Source of the DNA: Neoarius graeffei
Lineage: Eukaryota > Chordata > Actinopteri > Siluriformes > Ariidae
Direction: 5' to 3'
NCBI RefSeq assembly: GCF_027579695.1
Contig: NC_083577.1
Span: 31,547,198-31,611,197, forward strand
DNA length: 64,000 bases
The translations under genes were made by a program, and so were the position numbers. Of this stretch, positions 11,245 through 22,304 are shown piece after piece. Each line of letters begins with the position of its first letter. Position 1 is the stretch's first letter. The notes under the pieces are model-generated. The model had not been told where the DNA came from. It was given only the letters and a program-made list of their open reading frames with translations, and did no database searches.

Positions 11245-11751
11245 ATGAAAATCCTCATCACGAGCTTCGTGACCACTCTACTGCTGCTCGGAGCAGGGTT
11301 ACCCGCTCAAGCTGGACCTCGAGACAACATCTTTTGGCAATTCGCTAACTGGACTGCACGAGCACACACGAATGGAAGTTGTTATGTCTGTCATCTGATG
11401 CCGCCTTCTACTATTATTACACGTCCACCTTTGCCTCTATGTTCTGAAGCTCTGTATTATGCATGGGGTCCAAGGGGCCAACCTTTCAATTTTTGGGGCC
11501 CCTTCTGTAATTTCTCTATGAGCCCCTCTTTGTTACAATATTTAAACCAGACCTCCTCAGTATCTAGCACGGAAACCCCTGCCATTGTCTTACAGGACTC
11601 TGTTCTCACTACTCTGCAGGTCGATATGTCCTCTAATTTCATTTTCCCTCACTGTTTTAGAAGAAATTTCTCTGAAGGAAGTAGCATGTATTTGGGACAA
11701 ATTCCTAATTCTCGATGTAATCACATATATGATCAGAATACTGGGGTGTGA
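11245..11751 (+). pseudogene. Truncated retroviral envelope surface-subunit remnant
   Basis: The 168-residue frame has an N-terminal signal peptide (basic start, Leu-rich core, likely cleavage after AQA near residue 23). Five N-glycosylation sequons (NWT, NGS, NFS, NQT, NFS) and several Cys residues, including a C-x2-C (CYVC), follow. It ends at 11751, only 33 bases before the 3' LTR. The rest of the surface subunit and the whole transmembrane subunit, with its furin site, fusion peptide and anchor, are therefore absent. At most it could give a small secreted glycoprotein. No close family can be named from so short a piece. Confidence 0.7.
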
Positions 11752-11770
11752 TACTAGTTGTAATCTAGTA

Positions 11771-11784
11771 TCAAAGAGGGGAAT
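11771..11784 (+). promoter_or_regulatory. Polypurine tract
   Basis: tcaaagaggggaat lies immediately before the 3' LTR start TGTCAGG, the usual site for plus-strand priming. Confidence 0.7.
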
Positions 11785-12533
11785 TGTCAGGTCTCAGGTC
11801 AGTATTACTGTTTTGGTTCACAGTGCCAGTTAGGCAGGTATGGAAAAAAAGGGGGATAAATCAATATTGCAATAAGTTACATCACAGTGTAGGCTTTCTG
11901 AGAGCATTATGGATAAATTACAGTCATAAAAACTGGACTTAATTGCACTTAAAATTGTTTTTGTGACATCTTTATGATTTTACTAAATCGCCCACACATC
12001 AGGTTTGAAGTAATGTCTTTGTAAGGATTTATTCTTGACCAAGAAGGTATTAATCTATTTTGTGACCCTCTGTTCTTCTAGAAACAGTGTTTTGCTTGGA
12101 ATTCCATTGCTATCATAAGAACATATTGCCCTGTGCTATCATATCAAGAATAGGCTGTGCATAAGAAATGGCCTTTGATATCTGTCTGAACATTCTATCA
12201 GAACATTTTGCTTATTATTGATGTAATTAAGATGTGACCTGCTCAGACCAAGGTCTCCTCACACACTCACTCACACACACACACACACTCACACACACAC
12301 TCACTCACATGCAGTCTGCACACACCCACACACACATCACACACATATAAAATCTCCTGTATTCTCTTGCCTTTTCGGGGACTTGTGAATAAAGATTGTG
12401 AACTTATGGGGTTCCTGTCTTTTTTTGCGATTCACCCCAGAGCGGCTCTGGGTGACACGAGGGGACCGATCTGCGAGATGGTGATCGCTCCAGTTGGGGC
12501 AAGAGGAAGAGATGGTAAATCTCTTATCTAACA
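11785..12533 (+). repeat. 3' LTR of the endogenous retrovirus
   Basis: The 749-bp LTR runs TGTCAGG to CTAACA. It is uninterrupted and so supplies the empty site for the hAT in the 5' LTR. It carries the same TATA-like box and aataaa signal as the 5' copy. Right target duplication is at 12534-12538. Confidence 0.92.
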
Positions 12534-12863
12534 CAAAGGCTTCTTGAGGCTAAACTTTAGTTAACCAGACTTGTTAACCGTGATGTCTGATGGATTTTTT
12601 CACCATGCAATTGCCTATTTCACCATTGCTTTTTCTCAATTAAATAGGCGTTGATGGATATAAAGTTTTATCGTTCAATAGTATTTCTAATTGTGCCACT
12701 GTCATTATTTAAGTTTCTGTGTCTAATTAGACAGGCACGTCTGAGGGGGTGAATTTGCTGAGCACAGTTGACAACAGGCGGGGGTGGGACCTCAGGCGTG
12801 TGTCTGCCCAGGGCCTCGGCAAGGGTTAACGTGGCCCTGCTGTTAACATTAGCTAGCTGTACC
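12534..12863. other. Intergenic, no gene seen
   Basis: Non-repetitive sequence with no supported coding frame between the retrovirus and the 3' end of the next LINE. Confidence 0.5.
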
Positions 12864-14230
12864 TTCTTCTTTAGGGTTTTATGGCGGTTGGCAACCAACT
12901 TAAAGGAGCATTACTGCCACCAACTGGGCTGGAGTGTGGAACAGGTAGATTGGATTAAATAAACAAAAAAAAAAACCCTTATATCCTCTGGGCTAGCCCA
13001 GTTTCTTTGAGAAATCTGAGAACAAAATTATGTATATAGCTTGATGCCTTACCCAGGTAGATTAAAAATGCTGTGTTTCACTGTGCTTAATGACTGACAA
13101 AGGTTTCTTCTTTCTTCCTCATACTGTTTGCAGTGAAATAAAACATGCTCTACTGTTTCCAGCTGGCTACAGTAATCACAGTTTCCTGTGTGATGTTTAC
13201 CTATTATTTTTAGTGTACCATTAAGCCCTGTGTGACCAATTCTTAGACGGGTTATCATGGTCTCATCTTTCCTACTTCTACCTTCCATTCTTCCTTTGTC
13301 CACCTGTTTTTGGATGTTGTACAGATGTCTGCCCTTTTCCTTGTCATCCCAGTATTCCTGACAGATTGATTTGGCATGATTCTTTATAAGGACCAGCCTC
13401 CGCCTTACTCACAGGGATTAGTAAATCTACCTCTTTATGCAGGCAGCACGGTGGTGTAGTGGTTGGCGCTGTCGCCTCACAGCAAGAAGGTCCGGGTTCG
13501 AGCCCCGTGGCCGGCGAGGGCCTTTCTGTGCAGAGTTTGCATGTTCTCCCGGTGGGTTTCCTCCACAGTCCAAAGACATGCAGGTTAGGGTAACTGGTGA
13601 CTCTAAATTGACCGTAGGTGTGAATGTGAGTGTGAATGGTTGTCTGTGTCTATGTGTCAGCCCTGTGATGACCTGGCGACTTGTCCAGGGGGTACCCCGC
13701 CTTTCGCCCGTAGTTAGCTGGGATAGGCTCCAGCTTGCCTGCAACCCTGTAGAACAGGATAAAGCGGCTAGAGATAATGAGATGAGATGAGACCTCTTTA
13801 TGCTTGAGTGTTTGTTTGGCTAACTTGTCCACCTGCTCATTACCCTCAACGCCAGCATGTGCCGGTACCCAAAGAAAATTAGTTACTATTCCTACTGCTT
13901 CTAGATGGAATAATGTACTGTATACTTCATTGATGAGGTCACCCCCGAATGATCTACCTTACTGTATACTTTGTAGAGCTGAATAACTATCTGAGATGAT
14001 GACAGTATTGTGAATTTTGTTTTCTTTTATCCATTCCAGGGCCAACCAGATCGCTACTAACTCTGTAGTGTAAACAGATAAGTTGCCGTCTATTCTTTTC
14101 AAAATGCTCACATCATTTGCTGAACCAGCACACTCTCTTTCTGGATCTTTTGATCCATCTGTGAATATGAATGAATGTATGGCATGAAAAATGTAACTCT
14201 AAAAGCTAGCTGTACTGCTCTTGCCTCTGA
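12864..14230 (-). pseudogene. Nimb/I-group LINE, 5'-truncated, RNase H and C-terminal zinc region
   Basis: On the minus strand, 13795-14180 encodes RNase H features (a TDGSKDPE start, YTTELVAIWLALEW, ISDSYS, LWVPAHAGVEGNE). Bases 13049-13303 continue with the C-terminal Cys/His region (GNCDYCSQLETVEHVLFHC). RNase H in a non-LTR element points to the I group, which includes Nimb. The 3' UTR contains a common fish Nimb-like tail and ends in a TTC/GAA run near 12866. A SINE at 13441-13791 splits the frame. The 5' part (endonuclease, most of RT) is missing. Confidence 0.75.
13441..13791 (+). mobile_element. tRNA-headed SINE, copy 1
   Basis: The tRNA-like head has A-box (gtggtgtagtggttggc) and B-box (gggttcgagcccc) sequences. 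It is followed by a conserved body and a gagatgagatgag tail. Perfect 12-bp duplications acctctttatgc flank it (13429-13440 and 13792-13803). It sits inside the LINE. It resembles the SINEs called Mermaid in fishes, though I give that name from recollection. Confidence 0.92.
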
Positions 14231-14546
14231 ACCCAAGATGACCAGGTGATACATCATGTGATACCAAGGGTACGTAGCATAAATCCGTGCCTTATAAGGA
14301 CATAAACGACCTTCTATTTATTAATGATCACGTAGATGTGACTCGATTTTAATAGTTATAAAGTAATATGAACTTATTTAGATAAATATACTTTGTATAA
14401 ATGCAAAATAAGCTTATTTAGGCTGAGCGCCCACCCCCGCTCCCTCTGTGCATATGGTACAATCCACCGTGTTGCGCTTTTTTTTTCCTCCTGAAGTCCG
14501 TGTGCACACTTCTGTGAAGCCATCGGTTTAAAGTGTCATATGCATG
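14231..14546. other. Intergenic, no gene seen
   Basis: AT-rich, no supported frame or repeat boundary until the hAT duplication at 14547. Confidence 0.5.
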
Positions 14547-14554
14547 GATTAAAG

Positions 14555-16246
14555 CAGGGGTGCCAGGGTGAAATTGGTAAGGGGGCCAGATTTTTTTCAA
14601 GTGGGACCTTGGGGGCCGAATTACACTTTTGGCCTGAAAAGACCAGACACTAACTCAACAAAAGGACATTATTTTATATGATTTTTGAAGGCCTATACGC
14701 CCAAAAGGAATTGTAAAGCTATAGCCTCAAAATGAGGCGCACAATAACATGGCAGACAAAAGCAATTTACCCTCTGAAAATGTAACAGTCTAAGCATACA
14801 AGTAGCCTACATTTATAAAAAAAAAAAAATGCTACAGAAATGGACTAAGACACAAATAACAAGTGTAAACTGTAAATAACAGATCAGATTTATTGATCTT
14901 GCACATCAAAAACATGTCAATGCATAGACCTAATTAGGCCAATTAAAACGATTGGCAAGTAGGCCTAAACGAGTCAAAAGAAAGAAGTGCCAGGGTAAAT
15001 AATTCCACCAATAGGTCAAGTGACTAAATATCCAGTAGCATTAGTTTAAAAGAGCCAAATATGACTGAACATACCAATAAAAACAAACTACAGATGGCAC
15101 ATTAACTTTGCTGGTCAAGTCCCACATATATTTCCACACAGCCATCCTGTTTATTCCCCATCAAGCACACAGCACAAGGTTACATGGGGGAGAAATACCA
15201 GCTACATTTTACATGTGGAAGCCAGAAGTCTTTTATTTTTTACCAGCTTGTCGACATTGGGGGACAGACTCTGGGCAGTTGCTATTTTCATGACATCGTT
15301 GAGATGTCCATGGGTCAGACGACTACGCAGTTTCGATTTATTAATATTCATTACTGAAAATGCCTGTTCACATAAATATGTTGTCCCGAACATACAGAGT
15401 ATTTTACTGGCAAAGGCCGTGATAATTGGGTACTCTGGTGGCAATGACTGATAGAAAGATTGGATTCCAACAGATGCGTATTTATCCTTGACGAATGCAC
15501 CCTCCGAAAATGGCTTGGACACTTTTGCGATCTCCCACGCGATGATGTACGGTAGCTCGCCTTTACTGCCCCTAACATGAAATAAAATGTACAACAAAGA
15601 TGTTGAGACACCCCTCTTTGAAAACAGCCGCATTTAACATTAAAGGAGAACTGAAGATGATGTATGATATTAAAACGAACCTTCATGTGTCTCTCGAGAC
15701 TTTGAGAAAGCTGCTTGCTGTTTTTGAAGGTTTGAGGCAAGCTCATTTAGCTTTTCAGTCCTGCGTTGCCCGGTGAATTGGCTGTATTTGTCGGCGTGGG
15801 TCTCGTAATGTCTTTTGACATTGTATTCCTTCGGTACAGCCACTTGTTGCGAACAAATCAGACAAACAGGTTTTCCCCCTACTTCCCAGAAAAAGTATTT
15901 CTCTCTCCATTTTTCCTGAAAGATGCGACCCTCAGAATCAACTTGTCTCTTTTTAGACTGTTGTTGCTTGTGAACGAGCAACAGCTAGCCTACTCTACAT
16001 TAAATCCGGGTCATTGCACCTGCGCGTGCTGCAGCAAGCAGAGAGCAGCTAAAAACGAACCGATGGATTACACGAAAATGGAATCAAATTGAAACATTAG
16101 ATTTAAAATCATTACAAAAAAACACAACATTCGATTTTTATTAATTTATTATTTAAAAAAAAAAAAAAGTCTCATGAACCACCGGGCCGGATGTGATGAC
16201 CAATCGGGCCGTATCCGGCCCGCGGGCCGTTACCATGGCACCCCAG
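14555..16246 (-). mobile_element. hAT element, internally deleted
   Basis: The ends are CAGGGGTGCC and (inward) CTGGGGTGCC, with a perfect 8-bp duplication gattaaag at 14547-14554 and 16247-16254. The transposase is on the minus strand and only its two ends survive. Confidence 0.9.
15202..15981 (-). pseudogene. hAT transposase remnant (BED-like N-terminus joined to C-terminal dimerisation domain)
   Basis: The N-terminal part (15670-15981) has a zinc-finger-like region, KPVCLICSQQ followed by VKRHYETHADKY, as in the GTF2IRD2/FAM200 type of hAT proteins. The C-terminal part (15202-15633) has the conserved dimerisation block (ITAFASKIL, CEQAFSVMNINKSKLRSRLT). The intervening catalytic region, about 350-400 residues in complete family members, is deleted, and the frame is shifted across the junction. 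The copy is inactive and might serve only as a substrate for a complete relative. Confidence 0.8.
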
Positions 16247-16301
16247 GATTAAAGTTTTCCGTCGCTACGACGAATTTCCGTCAACTGGGAGCGCTAAAGG
16301 T

Positions 16302-17920
16302 CATAGTGGTGTGTCGTTCACGAACGAACCGTTCTTTTTGAACGAGTCTTCGAAGTGAACGACTAGAACTAGTTCGCGCTGCCTCTCGTTCTCGGTCGTT
16401 GGTGAATCAGCAGTCTCTGCTCGCTGGCAGCAGGGCGGTCGCTGAATCTCGGTCGTTGGTGAATCAGCAGGATCTGTTCAGTAGCAGAAGGGCGTCCAAC
16501 TTGCATTTTGATCTGTGCAGAGCAGCGCCACTTTACTTCTTTAAGGGCTATCTGAGCCCTATTATCAGAGCGTTGACACATGCCAGGTCTTTAGTTTACA
16601 ATTTAGAGCTCTCACTCAGCAATACATTTCAGTTCACAGCGAACGAGCTCAGCAGTTCGCGAACGAACCAGCAGCCAGCCTGCCTGCTGCCATACTGGGC
16701 TGGGCGCATAGCAACGGTTTCCATGACTGTGATAAACAATGAAGAACGTGGCTCTGGAGATCGCGGCATACTGTGTTCGTTTTTTTTTAATGTTAATGCA
16801 ATTTGTAATAAAGTGGTTTGTTCTTTGTAATGAGCGTTGCTGTTGAATATGAGCAAAATGGGTGTTACTTAATGGGTTTGAACAACTGCATGAAACAGTC
16901 TGCATCTATCGTAGTTGGCTTTACTTTATTTCCCTTGCCTACTGGGAGATCAGAAAGTTCGCACCACTATGGGGGCGGGGGGCATGCATGTCTATTACAA
17001 TTTCATAATAATACTTAAAAAAAGAGAGAATAAAATACAGCGGGCTGCCACTACTTATTTATTCAGAACTAGCATTTGTATTCCTTTTTTCAGCAACACC
17101 ACCACCTCTCTCGTTGTTGACAGAGTAGTACTGGACGGAGCTAGCGCCAGATACAGTACACAATTGACTGGTCATTGTAAATTGTGAGTTTTAAAATTGA
17201 GACCAGTTCAAGAAGAAACAATGCAAACAATGTAGGCAGTACGAATACATATAAAAATTACAAGAACTTTATTTACCTTTTCAGATTAACTTTACAGTGA
17301 CTTGATTTATCACAGGCGGCACGGTGGTGTAGTGGTTAGCGCTGTCGCCTCACAGCAAGAAGGTCCTGGGTTTGAGCCCCGGGGCCGGCGAGGGCCTTTC
17401 TGTGTGGAGTTTGCATGTTCTCCCGGTGGGTTTCCTCCACAGTCCAAAGACATGCAGGTTAGGGTAACTGGTGACTCTAAATTGACCGTAGGTGTGAATG
17501 TGAGTGTGAATGGTTATCTGTGTCTATGTGTCAGCCCTGTGATGACCTGGCGACTTGTCCAGGGTGTACCTCGCCTTTCGCCATCTCATCTACATCGCAA
17601 TTCTCATCGCAATTCTCATCTACATTTAATTAACTTTCAGAGCTTTGTTTATGTAGTCTTTTTCAGATAATGCTAGGATAATGTTTTTCTTCCATCTTTT
17701 TCTCAAGCACATTGTAATGTATGAAAATCTATTGTGGATGGCACCTCTGCCACCTCTCATTCACTCAAGATGAACTAAACTTCGGACGACAGCCATTGTT
17801 GTGCCGCTTTGGTGTGACGTCATCAAAATGAACGAGTGAACGAACTGAACGAACGAATTTCTTTGCTGAACTGACCGACATGAACGAACTGGCGGAAATG
17901 AATCGCCATGTCCCACCAAT
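16302..17920. mobile_element. Composite non-autonomous repeat with gttcgttca subterminal motifs
   Basis: The left end (tagtggtgtgtcgttcacg) and right end (reversed, tattggtgggacatggcga) are only roughly inverted. Both subterminal regions are dense in gaacgaac/gttcgttc motifs, as in hAT ends. No duplication is clear and no transposase is seen. A 3'-truncated SINE (17315-17581) lies inside. Confidence 0.45.
17315..17581 (+). mobile_element. tRNA-headed SINE, copy 2 (3'-truncated)
   Basis: Head and body match the other copies, but the sequence stops after cctttcgcc. It is followed by catctcatctacatcgcaattctc rather than the usual tail. Confidence 0.88.
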
Positions 17921-18084
17921 AGTCAATAATGAGATTGATGCAGATCCGAGGGGAAAAAAAGGGGGGGTAGGCGCACAGGTCTGACACCAATGTGATTTAG
18001 AACTTCACCAAGCTGCTGTGATTGCCTGTTGTTGAACCCTTTCTTGTGCTATGTTTGAGTATATGTAAAGGAATAAGTTGTTGC
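17921..18084. other. Short intergenic stretch
   Basis: No gene or repeat recognised. Confidence 0.5.
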
Positions 18085-18096
18085 ACTAGATAGGCC

Positions 18097-18460
18097 GGCG
18101 GCACGGTGGTGTAGTAGTTAGTGCTGTCGCCTCACAGCAAGAAGGTCCTGGGTTCGAGCCCCGGGGCCGGCGAGGGCCCTTCTGTGTGGAGTTTGCATGT
18201 TCTCCCCGTGTCCGCATGGGTTTCCTCCAGGTGCTCCGGTTTCCCCCAAAGACATGCAGGTTAGGTTAACTGGTGACTCTAAATTGACCGTAGGTGTGAA
18301 TGTGAGTGTGAATGGTTGTCTGTGTCTATGTGTCAGCCCTGTGATGACCTGGCGACTTGTCCAGGGTGTACCCCGCCTTTCGCCCGTAGTCAGCTGGGAT
18401 AGGCTCCAGCTTGCCTGCGACCCTGTAGAAGGATAAAGCGGCTAGAGATAACGAGATGAG
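18097..18460 (+). mobile_element. tRNA-headed SINE, copy 3
   Basis: Full-length copy with a perfect 12-bp duplication actagataggcc at 18085-18096 and 18461-18472. The head, gtgtgaatgtgagtgtgaat body and gagataacgagatgag tail are all present. Confidence 0.94.
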
Positions 18461-18561
18461 ACTAGATAGGCCTAAATAAATAAATAAATACAGCCTCCGC
18501 TACTGTCTAGTCCTGGGGAGGCTCGGTGTAGGCCACTGATGAAACAAAAGGCTGTCCTACT

Positions 18562-18712
18562 ACAACCCCGATTCCAAAAAAGTTGGGACAAATTGCAAAT
18601 AAAAACAGAATGCAATAATTTACAAATCTCAAAAACTGATATTGTATTCACAATAGAACATAGACAACATGTCAAAAGTGAGACATTTTGAAATTTCAAA
18701 TATATATATTTC
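18562..18712 (+). mobile_element. Tc1 terminal fragment, copy 3
   Basis: About 150 bp matches the terminal repeat of the Tc1 at 3487-5090 (tacaaccccgattccaaaa start). It gives way to TA-rich sequence with no transposase. Confidence 0.85.
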
Positions 18713-18730
18713 AAATATATATAGAGAGAG

Positions 18731-19099
18731 ACGGCACGGTGGTGTAGTGGTTAGCGCTGTCGCCTCACAGCAAGAAGGTCTGGGTTCGAGCCCTGTGGCC
18801 GGCGAGGGCCTTTCTGTGCTGAGTTTGCATGTTCTCCCCGTGTCCACGTGGGTTTCCTCCGGGTGCTCTGGTTTCCCCCAAAGACATGCAGGTTAGGTTA
18901 ACTGGTGACTCTAAATTGACCGTAGGTGTGAATGTGAGTGTGAATGGTTGTCTGTGTCTATGTGTCAGCCCTGTGATGACCTGGCGACTTGTCCAGGGTG
19001 TACCTCGCCTTTCGCCCATAGTCAGCTGGGATAGGCTCCAGCTTGCCTGCGACCCTGTAGAACAGGATAATGCGGCTAGAGATAATGAGATGAGATGAG
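18731..19099 (+). mobile_element. tRNA-headed SINE, copy 4
   Basis: Full-length copy ending gagatgagatgag. It lies at the outer edge of the TRIM inverted duplication and probably marks where that arm was cut or interrupted. Confidence 0.92.
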
Positions 19100-19325
19100 C
19101 TTGTTATTTCAAGATAGTATGTCATTGTTTAACTTAATGTTGAAACAACGTTGAAATCTATTTAAAATGATCAATAAAAATAAATAATATTTTCATCTCA
19201 GTCTACATTTCAACACTCTTGTGATTTGAATGAAATGTGACATCTTTATTTTGAGTTAGTATCTTGTTATTTCAAGATAGTACGTCATTGTTTAACTTAT
19301 TTTGACTTCCTCATACTTTGAAAAT

Positions 19326-19704
19326 CTCATCTCATCTCATTATCTCTAGCCACTTTATCCTGTTCTACAGGGTCGCAAGCAAGCTGGAGCCTATCCCAGC
19401 TGACTACGGGCGAAAGGCGGGGTACACCCTGGACAAGTCGCCAGGTCATCACAGGACTGACACATAGACACAGACAACCATTCACACTCACATTCACACC
19501 TACGGTCAATTTAGAGTCACCAGTTAACCTAACCTGCATGTCTTTGGACTGTGGGGGAAACCGGAGCACCCGGAGGAAACCCACGCGGACACGGGGAGAA
19601 CATGCAAACTCCGCACAGAAAGGCCCTCGCCGGCCACGGGGCTCAAACCCGGACCTTCTTGCTGTGAGGCGACAGCGCTAACCACTACACCACCGTGCGA
19701 CCCC
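19326..19704 (-). mobile_element. tRNA-headed SINE, copy 5
   Basis: Full-length minus-strand copy flanked by tactttgaaaat at 19314-19325 and 19705-19716. The matching TRIM 3' flank near 27310 lacks it, so it inserted after the duplication. Confidence 0.93.
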
Positions 19705-19832
19705 TACTTTGAAAATATATCATCATAATATTTTTTAATTTGTGTTAATTGATTATTTCAAGATATTCTGCAAATATTTTGAGGTGATTCACTGAAGAAA
19801 AAAATCACAATGTGTGCTTCGCAGATCCCAAA

Positions 19833-19997
19833 GGACTGCCTCCTACAAAGAGGACATTCTCTGGATCCTTTGGTCTCCCAGAACTGCTGCAAACACACTT
19901 TACACACACTGTGACTGCAGTGCAGAAGAACAGGATCCTTGAAGATTTCACTGCACACAGAACAGGAGAAATCCTCCTCTGAAAACTTAGAAGCCAT
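19833..19997 (-). pseudogene. Truncated TRIM RING fragment
   Basis: Fifty-five codons from [19 protein letters not shown] to CPLCRRQS match exon 1 of the gene at 20857 with a few substitutions. All the RING Cys/His ligands but no B-box, coiled coil or B30.2 are kept. After CRRQS the frame runs into DNA homologous to the gene's 3' flank (junction equivalent to 27194) and ends about 24 residues later. Any product would be an isolated RING of about 79 residues with a foreign tail. I judge it a pseudogene, though the start codon and upstream region are retained. Confidence 0.8.
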
Positions 19998-20856
19998 TTT
20001 ATTTAGCTGCTGCTGTTGCTCTCTCCAGCCTGAATGCTCAGAGTTTCACTGTCAGACTCAGATTTAGAATCAGAATTGTGTTTATTGCCAAGTACATTCT
20101 CACAAGGAATTTGGAATTTACCAGGAATTTGCTTTGGTGTTTGGTGCTTGAACAGTTAAAATAAAAAAGAAAATTAGTAAAAGACACAAAAGTAGAAATA
20201 TAAAGTGAATAAAAATATGGAGAAATCTAAAATATACAATTAAAAAAGAAACAAACATATATAAAGAGTACGTGAAATGGATTATTTAAATGTCCAAGCT
20301 GTACACTGTGTGCTGGAATGTACAATAAATGGTCACAGAATGAAGATGGCATGACATTGTCATGAAATGTGCAAAAAGCAGTCCAGAGGGGAAGTGCATT
20401 AATGTGATGGACTGAGAGTGTGTGTGAGTTCAGAGTCAGTGGGGGGCTCTGACCTTGTTGATGAGGCCCACCACAGTGGGGAAAAAGCTGCCCTTATGGT
20501 GTGAGGTTTTGGTTCTCAGGACTGCAACCTCCTACAAGAATAGTGTTCTGCATGAATGCAGTATCAGTCCTTAGAATCAAAACCTCACGCCATAAGGGCA
20601 GCTTTTCCCCCCCAATACGTTTTTAATTGTATACTTTATATTTCTCCATATTTTTATTCTCTTTATATTTCTACTTTTGCATATTTACTAATTTTCTTTT
20701 TTAGTTTAACTGTTCAAACACCAAAGCAAATTCCTGGTAAATTCCAAATTCCTTGTGAGAATGTACTTGGCAACACAATTCTGATTCTAAATCTGATTCT
20801 GACAGTGAAACTCTGAGCATTCAGACTGGAGAGAGCAACAGCAGCAGCGAAATAAA

Positions 20857-22192
20857 ATGGCTTCTAAGTTTTCAGAGGATGATTTCTCCTGTCCTGTGTG
20901 CAGTGAAATCTTCAAGGATCCTGTTCTTCTGCACTGCAGTCACAGTGTGTGTAAAGTGTGTTTGCAGCAGTTCTGGGAGACCAAAGGATCCAGAGAATGT
21001 CCTGTTTGTAGGAGGCAGTCGCCTGTGCATGAACCTCCCATAAACCTGGCTTTAAGGAACCTGTGTGAGATTTTCTTACAGGAGAGAAGTCTGAGATCTT
21101 CATCAGGGTCTGAAACAGTCTGCAGTCTGCACAGTGAGAAACTCAAAGTCTTCTGTCTGGATCATCAACGGCCGGTGTGTTTGGTGTGTCGAGATTCAAG
21201 AAAACACACCAACCACAAATTCTGCCCCATTGATGAGGCAGTAACAGACTGTAAGGTAAATAAAATGGACATATGAACTCATGGGTCACATGTGAACAAA
21301 TGCTGTTGTTCATAATTATGACAATTACTTTGCAATTAATTTAGTTTATCTGAGTGAAAATAATATCTAAAACACAGTCTCCATGCACTGTGTTAATTTA
21401 TTTCAGGAGAAGCTCAAAACTGCCTTGAAACCGCTACAGGAGAAACTGAAGATCTTTAAAGACTGGAAACTGAACTGGAGTCAGACTGCAGAACATATAA
21501 AGGTTAGAATCAATAACATGGGTTTAATATTCTCATTATATTTTGCTTCATTACATATTCAGTTATGTTTCACTTGATTTTCTCTTCACTGCAGATTCAG
21601 GCACAACAAACAGAGCGTCAGATTAAGGGGGAGTTTGAGAAGCTTCACCAGTTTCTACAAGATGAAGAGGCAGTCAGGATCACTGCACTGAGAGAGGAAG
21701 GGGAGCAGAAGAGTCAGATGATGAAGGAGAAGATTGAGAAGCTGAGCAAAGATGTATCATCTCTTTCAGACACAATCGGAGCTGTAGAAGAAGAGATGAG
21801 AGCTGAAGACATTTCATTGCTACAAGTGAGGGTCATTTAGTCAGTATTTATACTGTGAGAAAGTAAAACTTCTTTCCATCATCAGAAACGTCACATTTCA
21901 GTGGTGTCAAAATGTAAATCATCTCCACTGATATTTGGTTTGTTGTTTTACAGAACCACAAGGACACAGTGAAAAGGTGAGTGATGTGCTTCCTGTCTCT
22001 CTCATTCTATGTGTTTCTGAATCCAAACCCACAGCAACACTGACTCCTGAATGTTTTTGCAGAGCCCAGAGCACACTGCAGCATCCAGAGGAGCTTTCAG
22101 GAGCACTGATCCATGTGGCAAAACATCTGGCCAACCTGCAGTTCAGAGTCTGGAAGAAGATGCAGTACACCATCCAATACAGTAAGATTCTT

Positions 22193-22241
<49 letters not shown>

Positions 22242-22259
22242 GCTAGAACATGTACAGTT

Positions 22260-22304
<45 letters not shown>

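Larger units (their letters stand above)
239..12533 (+). mobile_element. Defective class I-like endogenous retrovirus (provirus)
   Basis: Two LTRs beginning TGTCAGG and ending CTAACA enclose a primer-binding site, a leader, pol remnants and a short env remnant. The 5-bp target duplication caaag is intact at 234-238 and 12534-12538, so the outer limits are secure. The pol protein resembles gamma/epsilon-type retroviruses rather than gypsy elements. The copy is dead: almost all of gag and protease is missing or replaced by transposons, pol has stops and frameshifts, the RNase H-integrase junction is deleted, and env stops early. Nested insertions (664-1668, 2281-5200, 5336-6813, about 7150-7735) make up much of the length. 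Confidence 0.9.
19100..20523 (-). repeat. Inverted, internally deleted copy of the TRIM locus
   Basis: Read on the minus strand this arm repeats, in order, the TRIM upstream region (about 20000-20245, matching 20600-20856), the start of exon 1 (19833-19997), and then DNA matching the TRIM 3' flank (27194-27467 and 27738-27775). Everything between exon 1 and the 3' flank is missing. A SINE (19326-19704) was inserted afterwards. The palindrome centre lies at about 20524-20565. Both arms carry a short piece resembling a fish LINE 3' end (for example gcccttatggtgtgaggttttgg). Confidence 0.85.

Noticed and set aside
16302-17920. Clean hAT call for this composite repeat
   Set aside because: Subterminal motifs look right, but I could not find matching 8-bp flanks, so it is reported only as a tentative element.
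13437-19098. Repeated frames containing KDMQVRLTGDSKLTVGV
   Set aside because: They occur in all SINE copies because the SINE body happens to be open; SINEs do not encode protein.
19758-19997. Second functional TRIM gene on the minus strand
   Set aside because: Only the RING part of exon 1 is present and it runs into 3'-flank homology; no further exons occur on that strand.
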